Source of the DNA: Candidatus Marispirochaeta associata
GTDB lineage: Bacteria > Spirochaetota > Spirochaetia > JC444 > Marispirochaetaceae
DNA: 64,000 bases
NCBI GenBank assembly: GCA_001749745.1
Contig: JWTM01000424.1
Coordinates: 186,001-250,000, forward strand
Direction of reading: 5' to 3'
A program made the position numbers and the translations under genes. Below, piece by piece: positions 44,534 to 53,598 of the stretch; the first letter of the stretch is position 1, and each line of letters starts with the position of its first letter. The notes beneath the pieces were generated by a model that saw nothing but the letters and a program-made list of their open reading frames with translations, was not told the origin of the DNA and made no database searches.

Positions 44534-45448
44534 ATGGAAGGGATGAAGAAAAAGCGCGCTGCGGCGATTGCGGTTCTCCTCCTTGTTTCGGGAGCGGTGC
44601 TCCTCCTCTCGGCCGCTCGGTTCGTGATCCCCGAACCCGAGGATATCCGCATCCTTATGGAGGAGGCGGAAGCGCTTCCGTCGGCCTCCGGGATCGTCCA
44701 TTACGATCTGACCTATACTCGAGGGCTCTTCAACAAGAAGCGGCTCGATCTCTACGCGCCCCTTGCCGCTTACCAAGAGGGGAAAGCCCCGCTGGTGGTC
44801 TTCTACCACGGAGGTTCCTGGATCTACGGCGATAAGATCACCATCCGCATCATCGACCGCTTTTTAGAGAGGATGCGTAGGCGCGGCTACTTCGTGGCCG
44901 CGGTTAACTATAGCACGTCGATCTACCGAGGATTCCACGGGCCGGTGAAGAACGGGATTGAAGCGGTGCGGTGGCTACGACGATCAGCCGATCAGTACGG
45001 ATACGATCCCGACAACATCGCCCTCTACGGCGTCTCCGCCGGCGCCCATATCGCCTTAATGGCCGAGGAAGAGTTTCGGGAGGAGCAGTGCATCGCCATG
45101 GTGCTGGCCGAGTGCGCGCCGTCCGACCTGGTAGCTATGGCCGCGGGCGAGGCCTTCGAGGCTTCGGCTACCCTCGCGCACCTGCCGGAGAGCTACCTGC
45201 GCCGCTTTAGTCCGGTCTATCGAACGGATGCCTCGATGCCCCCCACGCTGATCTACCACGGCGATGCGGACACCACCGTCCATGTCGATCAATCCCGGCG
45301 GCTCTTCCGGGCGATCATTGATGCCGGCGCCCATGCGGAGCTGGAGATCTACAAGGACGGGACGCATGCCTTTTTGGGGATGCCGGACAGTCTCTGGTAC
45401 GAGCAGGAGACCAGGGCGCTGGAGTTCATGGGAAGGTATCTGCATTAA
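44534..45448 (+). CDS. Alpha/beta hydrolase (esterase/lipase, HGG type), 304 aa
   Basis: A hydrolase of the carboxylesterase/BD-FAE type. A hydrophobic N-terminal segment (residues 8-28) is a signal anchor or signal peptide. The oxyanion motif HGGSW, the nucleophile elbow GVSAGAH, the Asp in YHGDADTTVH and the His in KDGTHAFLG complete the triad. It cleaves carboxylic esters outside or at the membrane, by family. Its stop codon is directly followed, in the same frame, by the broken MalT-like regulator, which suggests a deletion joined the two. Confidence 0.85.
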   Translation: MEGMKKKRAAAIAVLLLVSGAVLLLSAARFVIPEPEDIRILMEEAEALPSASGIVHYDLTYTRGLFNKKRLDLYAPLAAYQEGKAPLVVFYHGGSWIYGDKITIRIIDRFLERMRRRGYFVAAVNYSTSIYRGFHGPVKNGIEAVRWLRRSADQYGYDPDNIALYGVSAGAHIALMAEEEFREEQCIAMVLAECAPSDLVAMAAGEAFEASATLAHLPESYLRRFSPVYRTDASMPPTLIYHGDADTTVHVDQSRRLFRAIIDAGAHAELEIYKDGTHAFLGMPDSLWYEQETRALEFMGRYLH

Positions 45449-47316
45449 GATGCCGGGGGGGCCGGGTCGGTACTCCTTGTCTCGGCACCGGGCGGTTATG
45501 GAAAATCGACCCTTATAGCCGCTTGGCTTAGAGAGCTAAACGTCCTGTCTTGCTGGTATACGATAGATGAGGATGACGACCATCCGCCGCAATTCCTCGG
45601 ATATCTGATTTCAGCTCTGCAGACGATCATTCCCGGAGCAGGTCAGGAAATAAATCGGCTTCTTGAAGGACTTCGCCTGCCAGAGATTAATGCCCTTATG
45701 CTCGATCTAGTAAACGAACTATCCCTTATCGAGGATGAGTTCATCCTGGTTCTCGACGATCTGCACTGGATCACGAACAGCGACATAATTTCAGCCCTCA
45801 CCTCCCTGGTCAATCACCTGCCTCCCCTGATGCGCCTGGTGATCCTTACCCGTGAGAATCCCGCATTGCCGCTATCCCGTCTGCGAGGAAAGGGACAATT
45901 AACGGAGATTCGATTAGATGAGCTGTGTTTCTCCGCCGAAGAGGCCGCGGCCTTTCTCGAGAGTGCGATGCAGCTCTCTTTGAGCGAAGAATCGGTACGT
46001 AGTTTACATGATCGTACAGAAGGTTGGATCGCCGGCCTGCAGATGGCGGCCCTCTCTCTATTCGGGAGGGATAATCCGGACGATTTCGTCGGCTCATTCT
46101 CCGGAAACCATAGTTATGTCGCCGACTATCTGGTGGAAGCGGTGCTCGAAAGGCAATCAGAGGATGTGCGAGAGTTTCTGCTGCAGACCGCTATGCTGGA
46201 AGATCTTAACGGCCCGCTCTGTGATGCCGTCACCGGACGGTGCGACAGTCGGGAATTGCTGCTTCACCTTGAGCAGAGTAACATGCTGCTTGTTCCGCTG
46301 GATGAACGACGAGAGTGGTACCGCTATCACCGCTTGTTTGCAGACCTCCTGAGAAACCATGGCCGACCCGAGGCCGGAACGGCGCCGGCCGCCCGACATA
46401 AGCGGGCGAGCCTCTGGTATGATCAGATGGGATATCGCGTTCAGGCGATTGAGCATGCGTTAAAGTCGAAGGAGAGCGATTGGGTTGCGGATCTGGTCGA
46501 ACGCACCTGTCCGGAGTTGTACTACGGAGTCAGACCAATGCAGTGGCTCTCCTGGGCCGAGCAGATCCCTGCCGAGATTATCGAACAGCGGCCAGTCCTG
46601 AGCGCCGCCTGCGCCTGGATGCACTCAAGGCCCGTATTCAATTGCGTCGGGGGCGGCTGCGGGATGCCCTTCTCTGGGCGAAAACAGAGAAACGCGATAC
46701 GGAGCTTCGATTTCCGCAGAGCTTCCCTCTTCTGACTCGCTGCCGGATTCTCGCGGCTCGGGCGCTTGAATTGAATGATCAAAATACTCTCCAGGAGTGC
46801 CTCTTCACGCTGGATAGGCTAATCAAGGCGCAGGGCGAGGAGGAGACTCTCCTCGGTATAGAGGCCTTGATTCTGCAGGCGCTTCTTTTTCGAAGGCGGG
46901 AGGAGTGGGATTCAGCCGTATCCTCCTTGGCGAGGGCGCTGGGAACGGCGCAGTCCGAGGGGATAATTCAACCCTTTGCGGATGAGCTGCCGGAGATCGA
47001 AGAGCTGCTATCCCGGACCCTTCCGCGGATCAAGAATCCGATGTTTATTCGAGCGATTCTCGAGTGCGGTAGTTCCCCGGATGAGGCCGGCCTAGGGTCT
47101 GAGGGAAATCTGCTCCTGGTCGAACCCCTGAGCGCCCGGGAGATAGAGATTCTGGGACTGATAAACGATGGACTGACGAATCAGGCGGCAGCCGATAAAC
47201 TCTTCATCGCCTTGAGTACCGTTAAGAAACACCTGAACAATATCTATGGTAAGCTTGCGGCTAAAAGCCGAACCGATGCCCTTCGCCGCGCTCGCGAACT
47301 CGGACTGTTGCAATAG
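45449..47316 (+). pseudogene. Decayed MalT/LuxR-type ATPase regulator, 5' truncated and internally deleted
   Basis: Two reading frames together cover a large STAND-type regulator. Frame one begins just after the esterase stop with VLLVSAPGGYGKSTL (Walker A) and has Walker B ILVLDDLHWI, yet no start codon precedes Walker A; the first ATG is at 45698. Around 46620 the homology moves to a frame ending in a LuxR helix-turn-helix (LSAREIEILGLINDGLTNQ, STVKKHLNNIYGKL). Only about 620 codons remain against the usual 850-900. The N-terminus (about 30 residues) and roughly 200 residues of the TPR arm have been lost, with a net frame change. Function is unlikely, though the C-terminal half might still be expressed. 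The neighbouring NAD(P)-binding and DUF1772 genes are possible former targets. Confidence 0.85.
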
Positions 47317-47419
47317 ATCCAAAAATACTCCCCCGAATAGAACTTTCGATTGATTGCGATTCCTCTTTAAGAGAGTAGATTGGTGCGTGTTAGAAACAAT
47401 CAGTCTACGGAGGTATGAT

Positions 47420-48079
47420 ATGAGTAATCTTTTTAGTGAGAATGAGCCCAGGATTGTCGTTTTCGGTGCTACCGGGAGATCCGGGACGGCCGTGGTCAAG
47501 CGTCTGCTTGAAAACGGCTACCTGGTTACTGCGTTCGTACGCGATCCGGAGAGACTCGTCGTCAGTGATTCCAAGCTGCGGGTCGTTATCGGAGATGTAC
47601 TGAATCCTTCAGCGGTACTCCAGGCAGTGCGCGGACATAGTGCGGTAATCAGCTGTCTCGGAGCGGGGCGGAGCGGAGGCATCCGTTCCGAAGGAACCCG
47701 CAATATAGTGTGGGCCATGGAGAATAGCGGAGTAAAACGAATCATCTCTCAATCGAGTCTGGGGGTAGGCGAGAGCCGGGGTAACCTGAACTTTCTATGG
47801 AAGCATATAATGTTCGGCGTGCTGCTGCGGCAGGCTTATATTGACCACGGTCTGCAGGAGGGGTATCTCAAGGCCAGCAGCCTCGATTGGACTATCGTCC
47901 GTCCGGCGGCCCTGACTGAGGATGAAGCGACCGGTGAATACCGTCACGGGTTCCCGGCGAACGATAAAAAGATAAACCTGAAGATCGCCCTTGATGATCT
48001 TGCTCATTTTATAGTCCAAGAGCTCGAAGACGGCGCATACCTGCACCAGAGTCCCGGGCTCTCCTTCGGGGAGGTATAA
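47420..48079 (+). CDS. NAD(P)H-binding (NmrA/SDR-like) protein, 219 aa
   Basis: An atypical SDR. The cofactor loop VVFGATGRSGTAVVKRLLENG (TGxxGxxG type) is near the N-terminus, with VTAFVRDPERL after it and SLDWTIVRPAALTEDEATGEY later. There is no strict YxxxK, as in NmrA or biliverdin reductase-like proteins, so it may be a redox sensor or reductase. I start at the ATG at 47420, preceded by GGAGG at 7 bases; the open frame begins at 47354. It is followed after 2 bases by a DUF1772 membrane protein. Confidence 0.88.
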   Translation: MSNLFSENEPRIVVFGATGRSGTAVVKRLLENGYLVTAFVRDPERLVVSDSKLRVVIGDVLNPSAVLQAVRGHSAVISCLGAGRSGGIRSEGTRNIVWAMENSGVKRIISQSSLGVGESRGNLNFLWKHIMFGVLLRQAYIDHGLQEGYLKASSLDWTIVRPAALTEDEATGEYRHGFPANDKKINLKIALDDLAHFIVQELEDGAYLHQSPGLSFGEV

Positions 48080-48081
48080 AG

Positions 48082-48579
48082 ATGAATGGCCTTTTTATAA
48101 TTCTTTTAGCAGGCGCTACTTTATTTACCGCTCTGGTCGCGGGTCTGCTCTTCACGTTTGCCCTGATTGTTATGCCCGGTATACGTAAGCTCGACGATCG
48201 AGTATACGTACAGGCATTTCAGGAGATGGACAAGATTATCCAACGCAATCACCCCCTCTTCGTTTTAGTCTGGGGAGGATCGGTGCTCCTCCTGTTGCTC
48301 TCGGCTCTACTCGGTTTTTGGGTATTCGATGGGCTTGATCGACTACTATTGTTCGCTTCCGCGGTGGTCTATATCTTCGGCGTTCAACTTCCTACCGGGG
48401 CAGTGAATGTACCCCTCAACAACGCCTTGCAAAAGGTAGATACGATAATAGCAGACGAAGAGTCCCTTATAGTGGCCCGCCGGGAGTTTGAACCCCGGTG
48501 GAACCGCTGGAATTTAAGGCGGACCGCTGTTGCTGTTGCGGTGACGGCGGCACTCCTGTTGGTATTGGTACGAATATAG
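48082..48579 (+). CDS. DUF1772 family membrane protein, 165 aa
   Basis: Four predicted membrane helices. The family pattern LLFTFALIVMPGIRKLDD and later FQEMDKIIQRNHPLF are clear. Homologues include anthrone-oxygenase-like proteins of secondary metabolism. In bacteria the gene often accompanies an NmrA-type protein and a regulator, as here; the biochemical role is unknown. It is co-transcribed with the upstream gene. Confidence 0.87.
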   Translation: MNGLFIILLAGATLFTALVAGLLFTFALIVMPGIRKLDDRVYVQAFQEMDKIIQRNHPLFVLVWGGSVLLLLLSALLGFWVFDGLDRLLLFASAVVYIFGVQLPTGAVNVPLNNALQKVDTIIADEESLIVARREFEPRWNRWNLRRTAVAVAVTAALLLVLVRI

Positions 48580-48590
48580 GCGATCAACTT

Positions 48591-48615
48591 TACACGATAT
48601 AAAATACACGATATA
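48591..48615. promoter_or_regulatory. Direct repeat TACACGATATA upstream of the winged-helix regulator
   Basis: TACACGATATA occurs at 48591-48601 and 48605-48615, a 14-base period. The second copy ends 8 bases before the regulator's ATG, so binding there would block its own translation or transcription start. Autoregulation by the encoded HTH protein is a reasonable guess. Confidence 0.5.
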
Positions 48616-48623
48616 TTTTTCGT

Positions 48624-48899
48624 ATGAAGAGCTGGACCTTCTTTACCAACCATTCTCATGTGCTCTTTTATCTCCATTTTCACCCCGATATGACCATGCG
48701 GGATATCTCCGTCCATGTGGGGATCACCGAACGGGCGGTGCAGCGTATTATCAAGGATCTGCACGACCTGGGAGTGCTGGAGGTACACAAGGTGGGGAGG
48801 AAAAACAGCTACACGGTCCATAGCGAGATCCCCTTGCGCCACAGGATTGAATCCCACCGGACGGTGGGCGACCTTTTGTCCTTCATCAAACAAGCTTAG
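48624..48899 (+). CDS. Small winged-helix (ArsR/MarR-like) regulator, 91 aa
   Basis: A single winged-helix DNA-binding domain. Helices 2-3 read MTMRDISVHVGITERAVQRI, with IKDLHDLGVLEVHKVGRK as the recognition helix and wing, followed by a short helical tail. No ligand domain is seen. No Shine-Dalgarno sequence is visible upstream; the gene may be translated from a leaderless or weak site. It precedes the OFA transporter by 12 bases and probably controls it. Confidence 0.8.
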   Translation: MKSWTFFTNHSHVLFYLHFHPDMTMRDISVHVGITERAVQRIIKDLHDLGVLEVHKVGRKNSYTVHSEIPLRHRIESHRTVGDLLSFIKQA

Positions 48900-48911
48900 A
48901 GGAGTTGTGTA

Positions 48912-50099
48912 ATGCGGAAATATATGATTTTAATTGCCGGTGTTCTTATGCAGATGGTCCTCGGGTCTATCTATGCCTGGTCGGAGATCGCCATTCGACT
49001 CTACAATCAGGCCGGATACTCGGCTGCCCAGACCCAGTTGGTCTATGGCTTAAGTATCGGAGTCTTCGCATTAGGAACTATCTTGACCGGTCGGTTGCTC
49101 TTGAAAATCGGCCCCCGGAATCTGGGGCTATTGAGCGCGCTCCTCTTTCTTGGCTCGTTTTTTATTGCCTCTCGGTTCGTTGAGATTCCACTGATTCTTA
49201 CCGCGGCCTTGGGGGTCGGCCTCGGCTGTGCTATCGCCTGCGGCTATGTCATTCCCTTGTCCACCGCAACCCGCTGGTTTCCCGATAGTAAGGGTACGGT
49301 AACCGGCTTTGCGGTCATGGGCTTCGGCGGCGGGGCCATCGCCGCATCCTGGATAATCCATTCCCTCTCCGCCGGCGGAAGCGAAATCTCCTCCATTCTC
49401 CTTACCCTCGGTATCCTGGGGAGTGCTGTATTGTTCCTCGGCTCCCTGGTCCAGGCCTTCCCCGAGGAGAGCGGGGTCACCCGGAAAGTAGCTCACTTGA
49501 GAGTTCATGATGTCGTACGGGCGCCTCTCTTCTGGGGTCTCTTTAGCATTATGTTTCTCTCCACCGCAGGCGGGTTGATTGTGATCGGCAATGTGGTGGA
49601 GATTGCATTGGAGATGAATGTCGCGGTGATTATCCCGGTGGCCGTGACCCTCTTGGCTATCGGCAACTCCGCCGGTCGGCTCTTGTGGGGATCTCTCTTG
49701 GATAAACTCGGAGTAAAGAGTATCTACTTAAGCCTGGTTCTCATGACCGTCGGTTTCCTGCTGCTCCTGTTCAGCAACTCGGTTCCATTCCTCTTTGCGG
49801 CCGGGATCCTCCTGACAGGACTGCAGTTCGGAGCTTCCCTGGTGCTCTATGGTTCGTACACCGAGTCAGCCTTCGGGGCGGGAGCTATCACCACGGTCTA
49901 CCCGATGATATTCGCTTCCTATGGAATTGCCGCCCTGGTCGGCCCCTCTCTGGGAGGCGCGATCTTCGACGCCAGCGGCTCCTATGATCAAGTGCTCCTC
50001 TACAGCACTCTCCTCCCGATTCTCGGATTGATTATCTTCGCTGTCGCGAGAAATCGTGCCTTGAAAGAAACTGGGAATCTAGCCTTCGGAGGGGAGTAG
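48912..50099 (+). CDS. MFS transporter, OFA (oxalate/formate antiporter) family, 395 aa
   Basis: Twelve predicted helices. The N-terminal LGSIYAWSEIAIRLYNQAGYS and the central TATRWFPDSKGTVTGFAVMG are characteristic of the OFA family. Members exchange oxalate for formate or take up monocarboxylates. GAGGAG is just upstream of the ATG. The neighbouring small regulator likely controls it. The substrate is not determined. Confidence 0.88.
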   Translation: MRKYMILIAGVLMQMVLGSIYAWSEIAIRLYNQAGYSAAQTQLVYGLSIGVFALGTILTGRLLLKIGPRNLGLLSALLFLGSFFIASRFVEIPLILTAALGVGLGCAIACGYVIPLSTATRWFPDSKGTVTGFAVMGFGGGAIAASWIIHSLSAGGSEISSILLTLGILGSAVLFLGSLVQAFPEESGVTRKVAHLRVHDVVRAPLFWGLFSIMFLSTAGGLIVIGNVVEIALEMNVAVIIPVAVTLLAIGNSAGRLLWGSLLDKLGVKSIYLSLVLMTVGFLLLLFSNSVPFLFAAGILLTGLQFGASLVLYGSYTESAFGAGAITTVYPMIFASYGIAALVGPSLGGAIFDASGSYDQVLLYSTLLPILGLIIFAVARNRALKETGNLAFGGE

Positions 50100-50151
50100 A
50101 GGTCACTTTTCTCGGGGGATTAGGACGCCGTTGTTCGCTATCAGGCTCTCT

Positions 50152-50778
50152 TTAGCAGCTTAGGCAGTTCAGGAAGAAGAGCGAAAACTGAGAGAGGGGT
50201 TCGGTGCTTTCCTCTATCCTGGCCCGCATTACCGCTCCCTCCCATCCCGTCCAGAAGACCTGGGCCATCATGCGACAATCGATATTGCTGTTGATCTCTC
50301 CGGTCTCCTGGGCGGCCTGAAGGGCGCCCGCGATCAGATCCTGCCACAGCTCGAAGCCCTCTTTCAGCTGTTCCCGGAAGCTTTCTGGAATCACGCTCAT
50401 CTCCTGCCCCATGTTGCCGATCAGGCAGCCCCGCTTAAAATCGTACTCCTCCATTTTATTGGAGGCGTCGGCGATAAAGGCCTGAAGACGATTTAGCGGA
50501 GTGAGAGCCTCATTATGGAGGTGCTTCTTGAGCTTGTTGGCAAAGAAGGAGATGTAGCGTTCCAAAAGCAGCTTTCCGAACTCCTCCTTGCTTGAGAAGT
50601 AGTGATAAAAGGAACCCTTGGGAATAGAGACCTTTTTCAAGACCTCATCGATGCTGGATGAGACGAAGCCCTTTTCGGTCAGGATCTCTAACCCGGCGCG
50701 AATCAACGCTTCCTTGGTCTCGTTATAGCCCTCTTTATCCTTCGGAGGACGCCCTCGTCGGCGCTTGGCAGTAACCAT
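50152..50778 (-). CDS. TetR/AcrR family transcriptional repressor, 208 aa
   Basis: An N-terminal TetR HTH (about residues 20-66, with SIDEVLKKVSIPKGSFYHYFSS) preceded by a basic, AT-hook-like arm (KRRRGRPPKD). A C-terminal ligand-binding helical domain follows. The frame opens at a GTG at 50790; I prefer the ATG at 50778, which has GGAG at 6 bases. It is divergent from the lipoprotein flavoprotein gene, whose promoter carries a TAGAC-N5-GTCTA operator of the NemR/AcrR type, so it probably represses that gene and itself. The inducer may be an electrophile or quinone, by analogy. Confidence 0.9.
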   Translation of the reverse strand: MVTAKRRRGRPPKDKEGYNETKEALIRAGLEILTEKGFVSSSIDEVLKKVSIPKGSFYHYFSSKEEFGKLLLERYISFFANKLKKHLHNEALTPLNRLQAFIADASNKMEEYDFKRGCLIGNMGQEMSVIPESFREQLKEGFELWQDLIAGALQAAQETGEINSNIDCRMMAQVFWTGWEGAVMRARIEESTEPLSQFSLFFLNCLSC

Positions 50779-50825
50779 CTTGCTCTCCACTCCTCTATTA
50801 TCGCTATTTTTTTACTGAAAGTCTA

Positions 50826-50854
50826 TTGACAGATTCAGACCCTATGAATATTAA
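50826..50854 (+). promoter_or_regulatory. Promoter of the flavoprotein gene
   Basis: TTGACA (50826-50831), 17-base spacer and TATTAA (50849-50854). The -10 matches 4 of 6. The start codon is about 70 bases further on. Confidence 0.65.
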
Positions 50855-50855
50855 T

Positions 50856-50870
50856 TAGACCGTTCGTCTA
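50856..50870. promoter_or_regulatory. Likely TetR-type operator TAGAC-N5-GTCTA
   Basis: TAGACCGTTCGTCTA has a perfect 5-base inverted repeat and resembles the NemR box TAGACCGATCGGTCTA. It begins 1 base after the -10 element, where a bound repressor would block transcription. The encoded TetR protein starts 78 bases away on the other strand. Confidence 0.7.
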
Positions 50871-50927
50871 TAAAAATCAAGGACTGAACACCAGAAATTC
50901 AACAACTTATGAAGGAGCTTGCTACAC

Positions 50928-52511
50928 ATGGTAAAATTGCTAAGGATTATTCTCTCAGTTCTACTCGCCGCGGCGTTATTCGTCGGCTGTTCAACGAGTG
51001 AAGAGAAACCCGCGGCCGAAGTTGATTCGACCTCCCAGGCCAGCATGGCCGTGGATGAGTCGGGACTCTACCACATCCCCGAGGTCGAGCCCGCGCCCGA
51101 AGCGGAGACCGAGCAGAGTTATGACATCGTCGTCATCGGAGCCGGCGGCGGCGGATTCTCCGCAGCCATCGCCGCAGCTCAGGAAGGGGCAAATGTCGTC
51201 ATTCTGGAGCAGGAGAACAAGGTTGGGGGAAACACCAGCTACTCCGGCGCGGGCTTCAACATCCCCGAGAACTGGGTACAGAAATCCCAGGGGATCGAGG
51301 ACAGCAAGGAGCTCTTCAAGCAGGATACCCTGGCCGGCGGCGATAACAAGAGCATCGTGCCCCTGGTAGATGTGATGGTCGAGCGGGCGCTCCCCACTGC
51401 CGTATGGCTGCGCGACGAGGTCGGCGTCGAGATCATGGACGACTTCCAGAAGCACTTCGGCGGCCACACGGTTGCTCGGGCAATCGTCGTCAAGGGTGGA
51501 ATCGGCTCTCAGATGGTCTACAAGATGTACGAGACCGCCTATGATCTGGGCGTTACCGTCAAGTGCAATACCAAAGCGGAGGAGCTGATTCAGGATGAGT
51601 CCGGCCGGGTTGTCGGCGTGCGGGCCAGCAACAAGTCGGGTCAGGAGCTGACCTTCAATGCCGATCACGGCGTTATCATCGCTTCCGGCGGTTTCGCCGG
51701 CAACGTCGAGCTGCGCATGAAGTATCGCCCCGACCTGAACGAGAACGTCAAAACCACCAACGCTCCCGGACACATGGGTAGCGGTATCATCATGGCCCAA
51801 GAGCTCGGCGCCGGTACCGAGCAGATGGAGTATATTCAGACCTACCCCTTCTGCTTCGCCACCAGCGGCAAGATCTCCTTCGTTGCCGATACCCGCATGT
51901 ACGGCGCGCCCATGGTCAACATCGAGGGTAAGCGCTTTATCAACGAGAACGACCGCCGGGACGTGGTCTCCAAGGCTATCCTCTCCCAGTCGGACAACTT
52001 CGGTTACATGGTCTGGGATGCGGCTATCATGGAGGAGGCCCGCACCCTGGAGATCTACAAGGGCGAGTTCGAGGCCCTCAAGGCCGACGGTCTCTTGGTC
52101 GAAGCGGAAACCCTCGAAGAGGCTGCAGCATTCTTCGGCATCGACTACGACGCTCTCGAGCAGACTATTGCCGACTACAACAGCTATGCGAAGGATTTCA
52201 TCGAGAACGGTACCAGCACCAAGGTCGCCGACAAGGAGTTCCAGCGGAACGCGAAGATGGCGGCCGTCGATAACGGTCCTTTCTACATCCAGCGGGTGAT
52301 CCCCGGCGTACACCACACCATGGGCGGTCTCGCCATCGACACCGAAACCCGGGTGCTTACCGAAGAGGGTACCTTGATTCCTGGTCTCTACGCCGCCGGC
52401 GAGGTCGTGGGCGGTATCCACGGCACCAACCGCCTGGGCGGCAACGCCCTTACGGATATCACGATCTTTGGTAAGCTTGCCGGCGAGACGATCATTGCCG
52501 ATAATCGCTAG
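50928..52511 (+). CDS. Lipoprotein flavoprotein reductase (fumarate/urocanate reductase-like), 527 aa
   Basis: A predicted lipoprotein: basic start, hydrophobic core and lipobox ALFVGC near residue 20. A Glu/Pro-rich linker leads to a FAD-binding domain starting at VVIGAGGGGFSAAIAAAQEG. The capping domain and active-site region carry GGHTVARA, RFINENDRRDVV and HHTMGGLAIDTETRV, and the closing motif is GVHHTMGG plus AGEVVGGIHGTNRLGGNALTD. It reduces an unsaturated acid such as fumarate, urocanate or a related acrylate outside the inner membrane. No cytochrome or FMN-binding partner is in the window. I start at the ATG at 50928 with AAGGAG upstream; the frame opens at a TTG. Confidence 0.88.
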   Translation: MVKLLRIILSVLLAAALFVGCSTSEEKPAAEVDSTSQASMAVDESGLYHIPEVEPAPEAETEQSYDIVVIGAGGGGFSAAIAAAQEGANVVILEQENKVGGNTSYSGAGFNIPENWVQKSQGIEDSKELFKQDTLAGGDNKSIVPLVDVMVERALPTAVWLRDEVGVEIMDDFQKHFGGHTVARAIVVKGGIGSQMVYKMYETAYDLGVTVKCNTKAEELIQDESGRVVGVRASNKSGQELTFNADHGVIIASGGFAGNVELRMKYRPDLNENVKTTNAPGHMGSGIIMAQELGAGTEQMEYIQTYPFCFATSGKISFVADTRMYGAPMVNIEGKRFINENDRRDVVSKAILSQSDNFGYMVWDAAIMEEARTLEIYKGEFEALKADGLLVEAETLEEAAAFFGIDYDALEQTIADYNSYAKDFIENGTSTKVADKEFQRNAKMAAVDNGPFYIQRVIPGVHHTMGGLAIDTETRVLTEEGTLIPGLYAAGEVVGGIHGTNRLGGNALTDITIFGKLAGETIIADNR

Positions 52512-52549
52512 ACGCTAGCGATCTGATTCTCGCTCAATATGAGGCATAT

Positions 52550-52581
52550 GAGCTCCCTGATTCAAGGGGGCTCTTTTTTTT
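52550..52581 (+). terminator. Rho-independent terminator after the flavoprotein gene
   Basis: GAGCTCCCT and AGGGGGCTC form a stem around GATTCA, followed by an 8-9 base T-run ending at 52581. It lies 38 bases after the stop codon. Confidence 0.88.
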
Positions 52582-52613
52582 AGGGTTATTAGGGAATGTT
52601 CGAGGAAGCCTCT

Positions 52614-53510
52614 CTAATCCGGTAGATGTCCGTTTCTCCATTGGGTCGGGGAGTATCCGGTTTTACGCTTAAACAGTCTGGAGAAGTAATACTGATTCTC
52701 GAAATTCATCCGTGCAGCAACCTCTTTTACCGATATCTCCTTCTCCTGGAGGAGCTTCTTTGCATAGTGGATCCGCAACTGCAGGAAATAGTTGTAGGGA
52801 GTTAGGCCGGTATATTTCCTAAAGATCTCGAGTAGATGGTTATAGCTTACGCCGGCTTGCAGTGCCAGCTCCTCGACTTCTATGCCGGCTTCCAGATGAA
52901 GCATCATGATTGATCGTGCCGTGCGGACGGTCTCGCTGTCGATATTCGAGGTTTGGGCTTTTGCGGTTGTCGTGTGAATGTGGGCGAGTAGCTGCATTAC
53001 CAGGGCTCCCAATCGGATCTGGAATCCCGGGGTCTGTTCGCGGCAGAGCTGAACGATCTGCTCGTAATCAGCCATAAGCTCGCGGTTGATGCCGATATGT
53101 TGAAGTGACTCCTTTGGATCAAGCAGCCCGTTTTCATAGAGGCGCATTGCATGGTCGCCGGAAAACCCAACCCAATATTCCTGCCAGCCGGTTTCCTTAG
53201 AGGGACTGTATGCATGCTTTATCCCGGGGAAGAGGATGAAGATATCCCCCGCTTGGATTTGACGCTTAGAGTGAAGTGAATCCTCAAACCAGCCCTCGCC
53301 GGCGGTTATATAAACTATCTGAAATTCTCGAAGCACTCGACCTGTTGCTACAGTCTCGGCAAACGATTTCGGATGGATATCGGGTCGCGGGGGATAATTT
53401 GAACCGGGCGGTATTTGAGTACAACCGGCATCGTTGCAGTAGATCTCCCAGAGTAGTGCTTCTTGATTGACCGGTAAGTAGCGGGAAAAGCCCAGTCGAT
53501 GGTGAGGCAT
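52614..53510 (-). CDS. AraC family regulator with cupin sensor domain, 298 aa
   Basis: An N-terminal AraC_binding cupin (about 50-150, with GEGWFEDSLHSKRQIQAGDI) and a C-terminal AraC double HTH (about 200-295, with IEVEELALQAGVSYNHLLEIF and MNFENQYYFSRLFKRKTGYSP). The build matches sugar-responsive RhaS/AraC-type activators. The frame extends to a TTG at 53528, but I prefer the ATG at 53510. It is divergent from the rhamnose-type operon at 53599 and is its likely activator. Confidence 0.9.
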   Translation of the reverse strand: MPHHRLGFSRYLPVNQEALLWEIYCNDAGCTQIPPGSNYPPRPDIHPKSFAETVATGRVLREFQIVYITAGEGWFEDSLHSKRQIQAGDIFILFPGIKHAYSPSKETGWQEYWVGFSGDHAMRLYENGLLDPKESLQHIGINRELMADYEQIVQLCREQTPGFQIRLGALVMQLLAHIHTTTAKAQTSNIDSETVRTARSIMMLHLEAGIEVEELALQAGVSYNHLLEIFRKYTGLTPYNYFLQLRIHYAKKLLQEKEISVKEVAARMNFENQYYFSRLFKRKTGYSPTQWRNGHLPD

Positions 53511-53598
53511 GGAAAAAATGTATATCAAACTTAGAAATTAGTCCATTTATTTCTGCCTGATGTGCGGATAATATGATTTTATACTGGAGGCAGATAGA

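Noticed and set aside
50991..52421. A 476-codon open frame antisense to the flavoprotein gene.
   Set aside because: It mirrors the FAD-binding gene, whose domains and lipobox are clear. The antisense frame has no family motif and is a product of the GC-rich codon bias.
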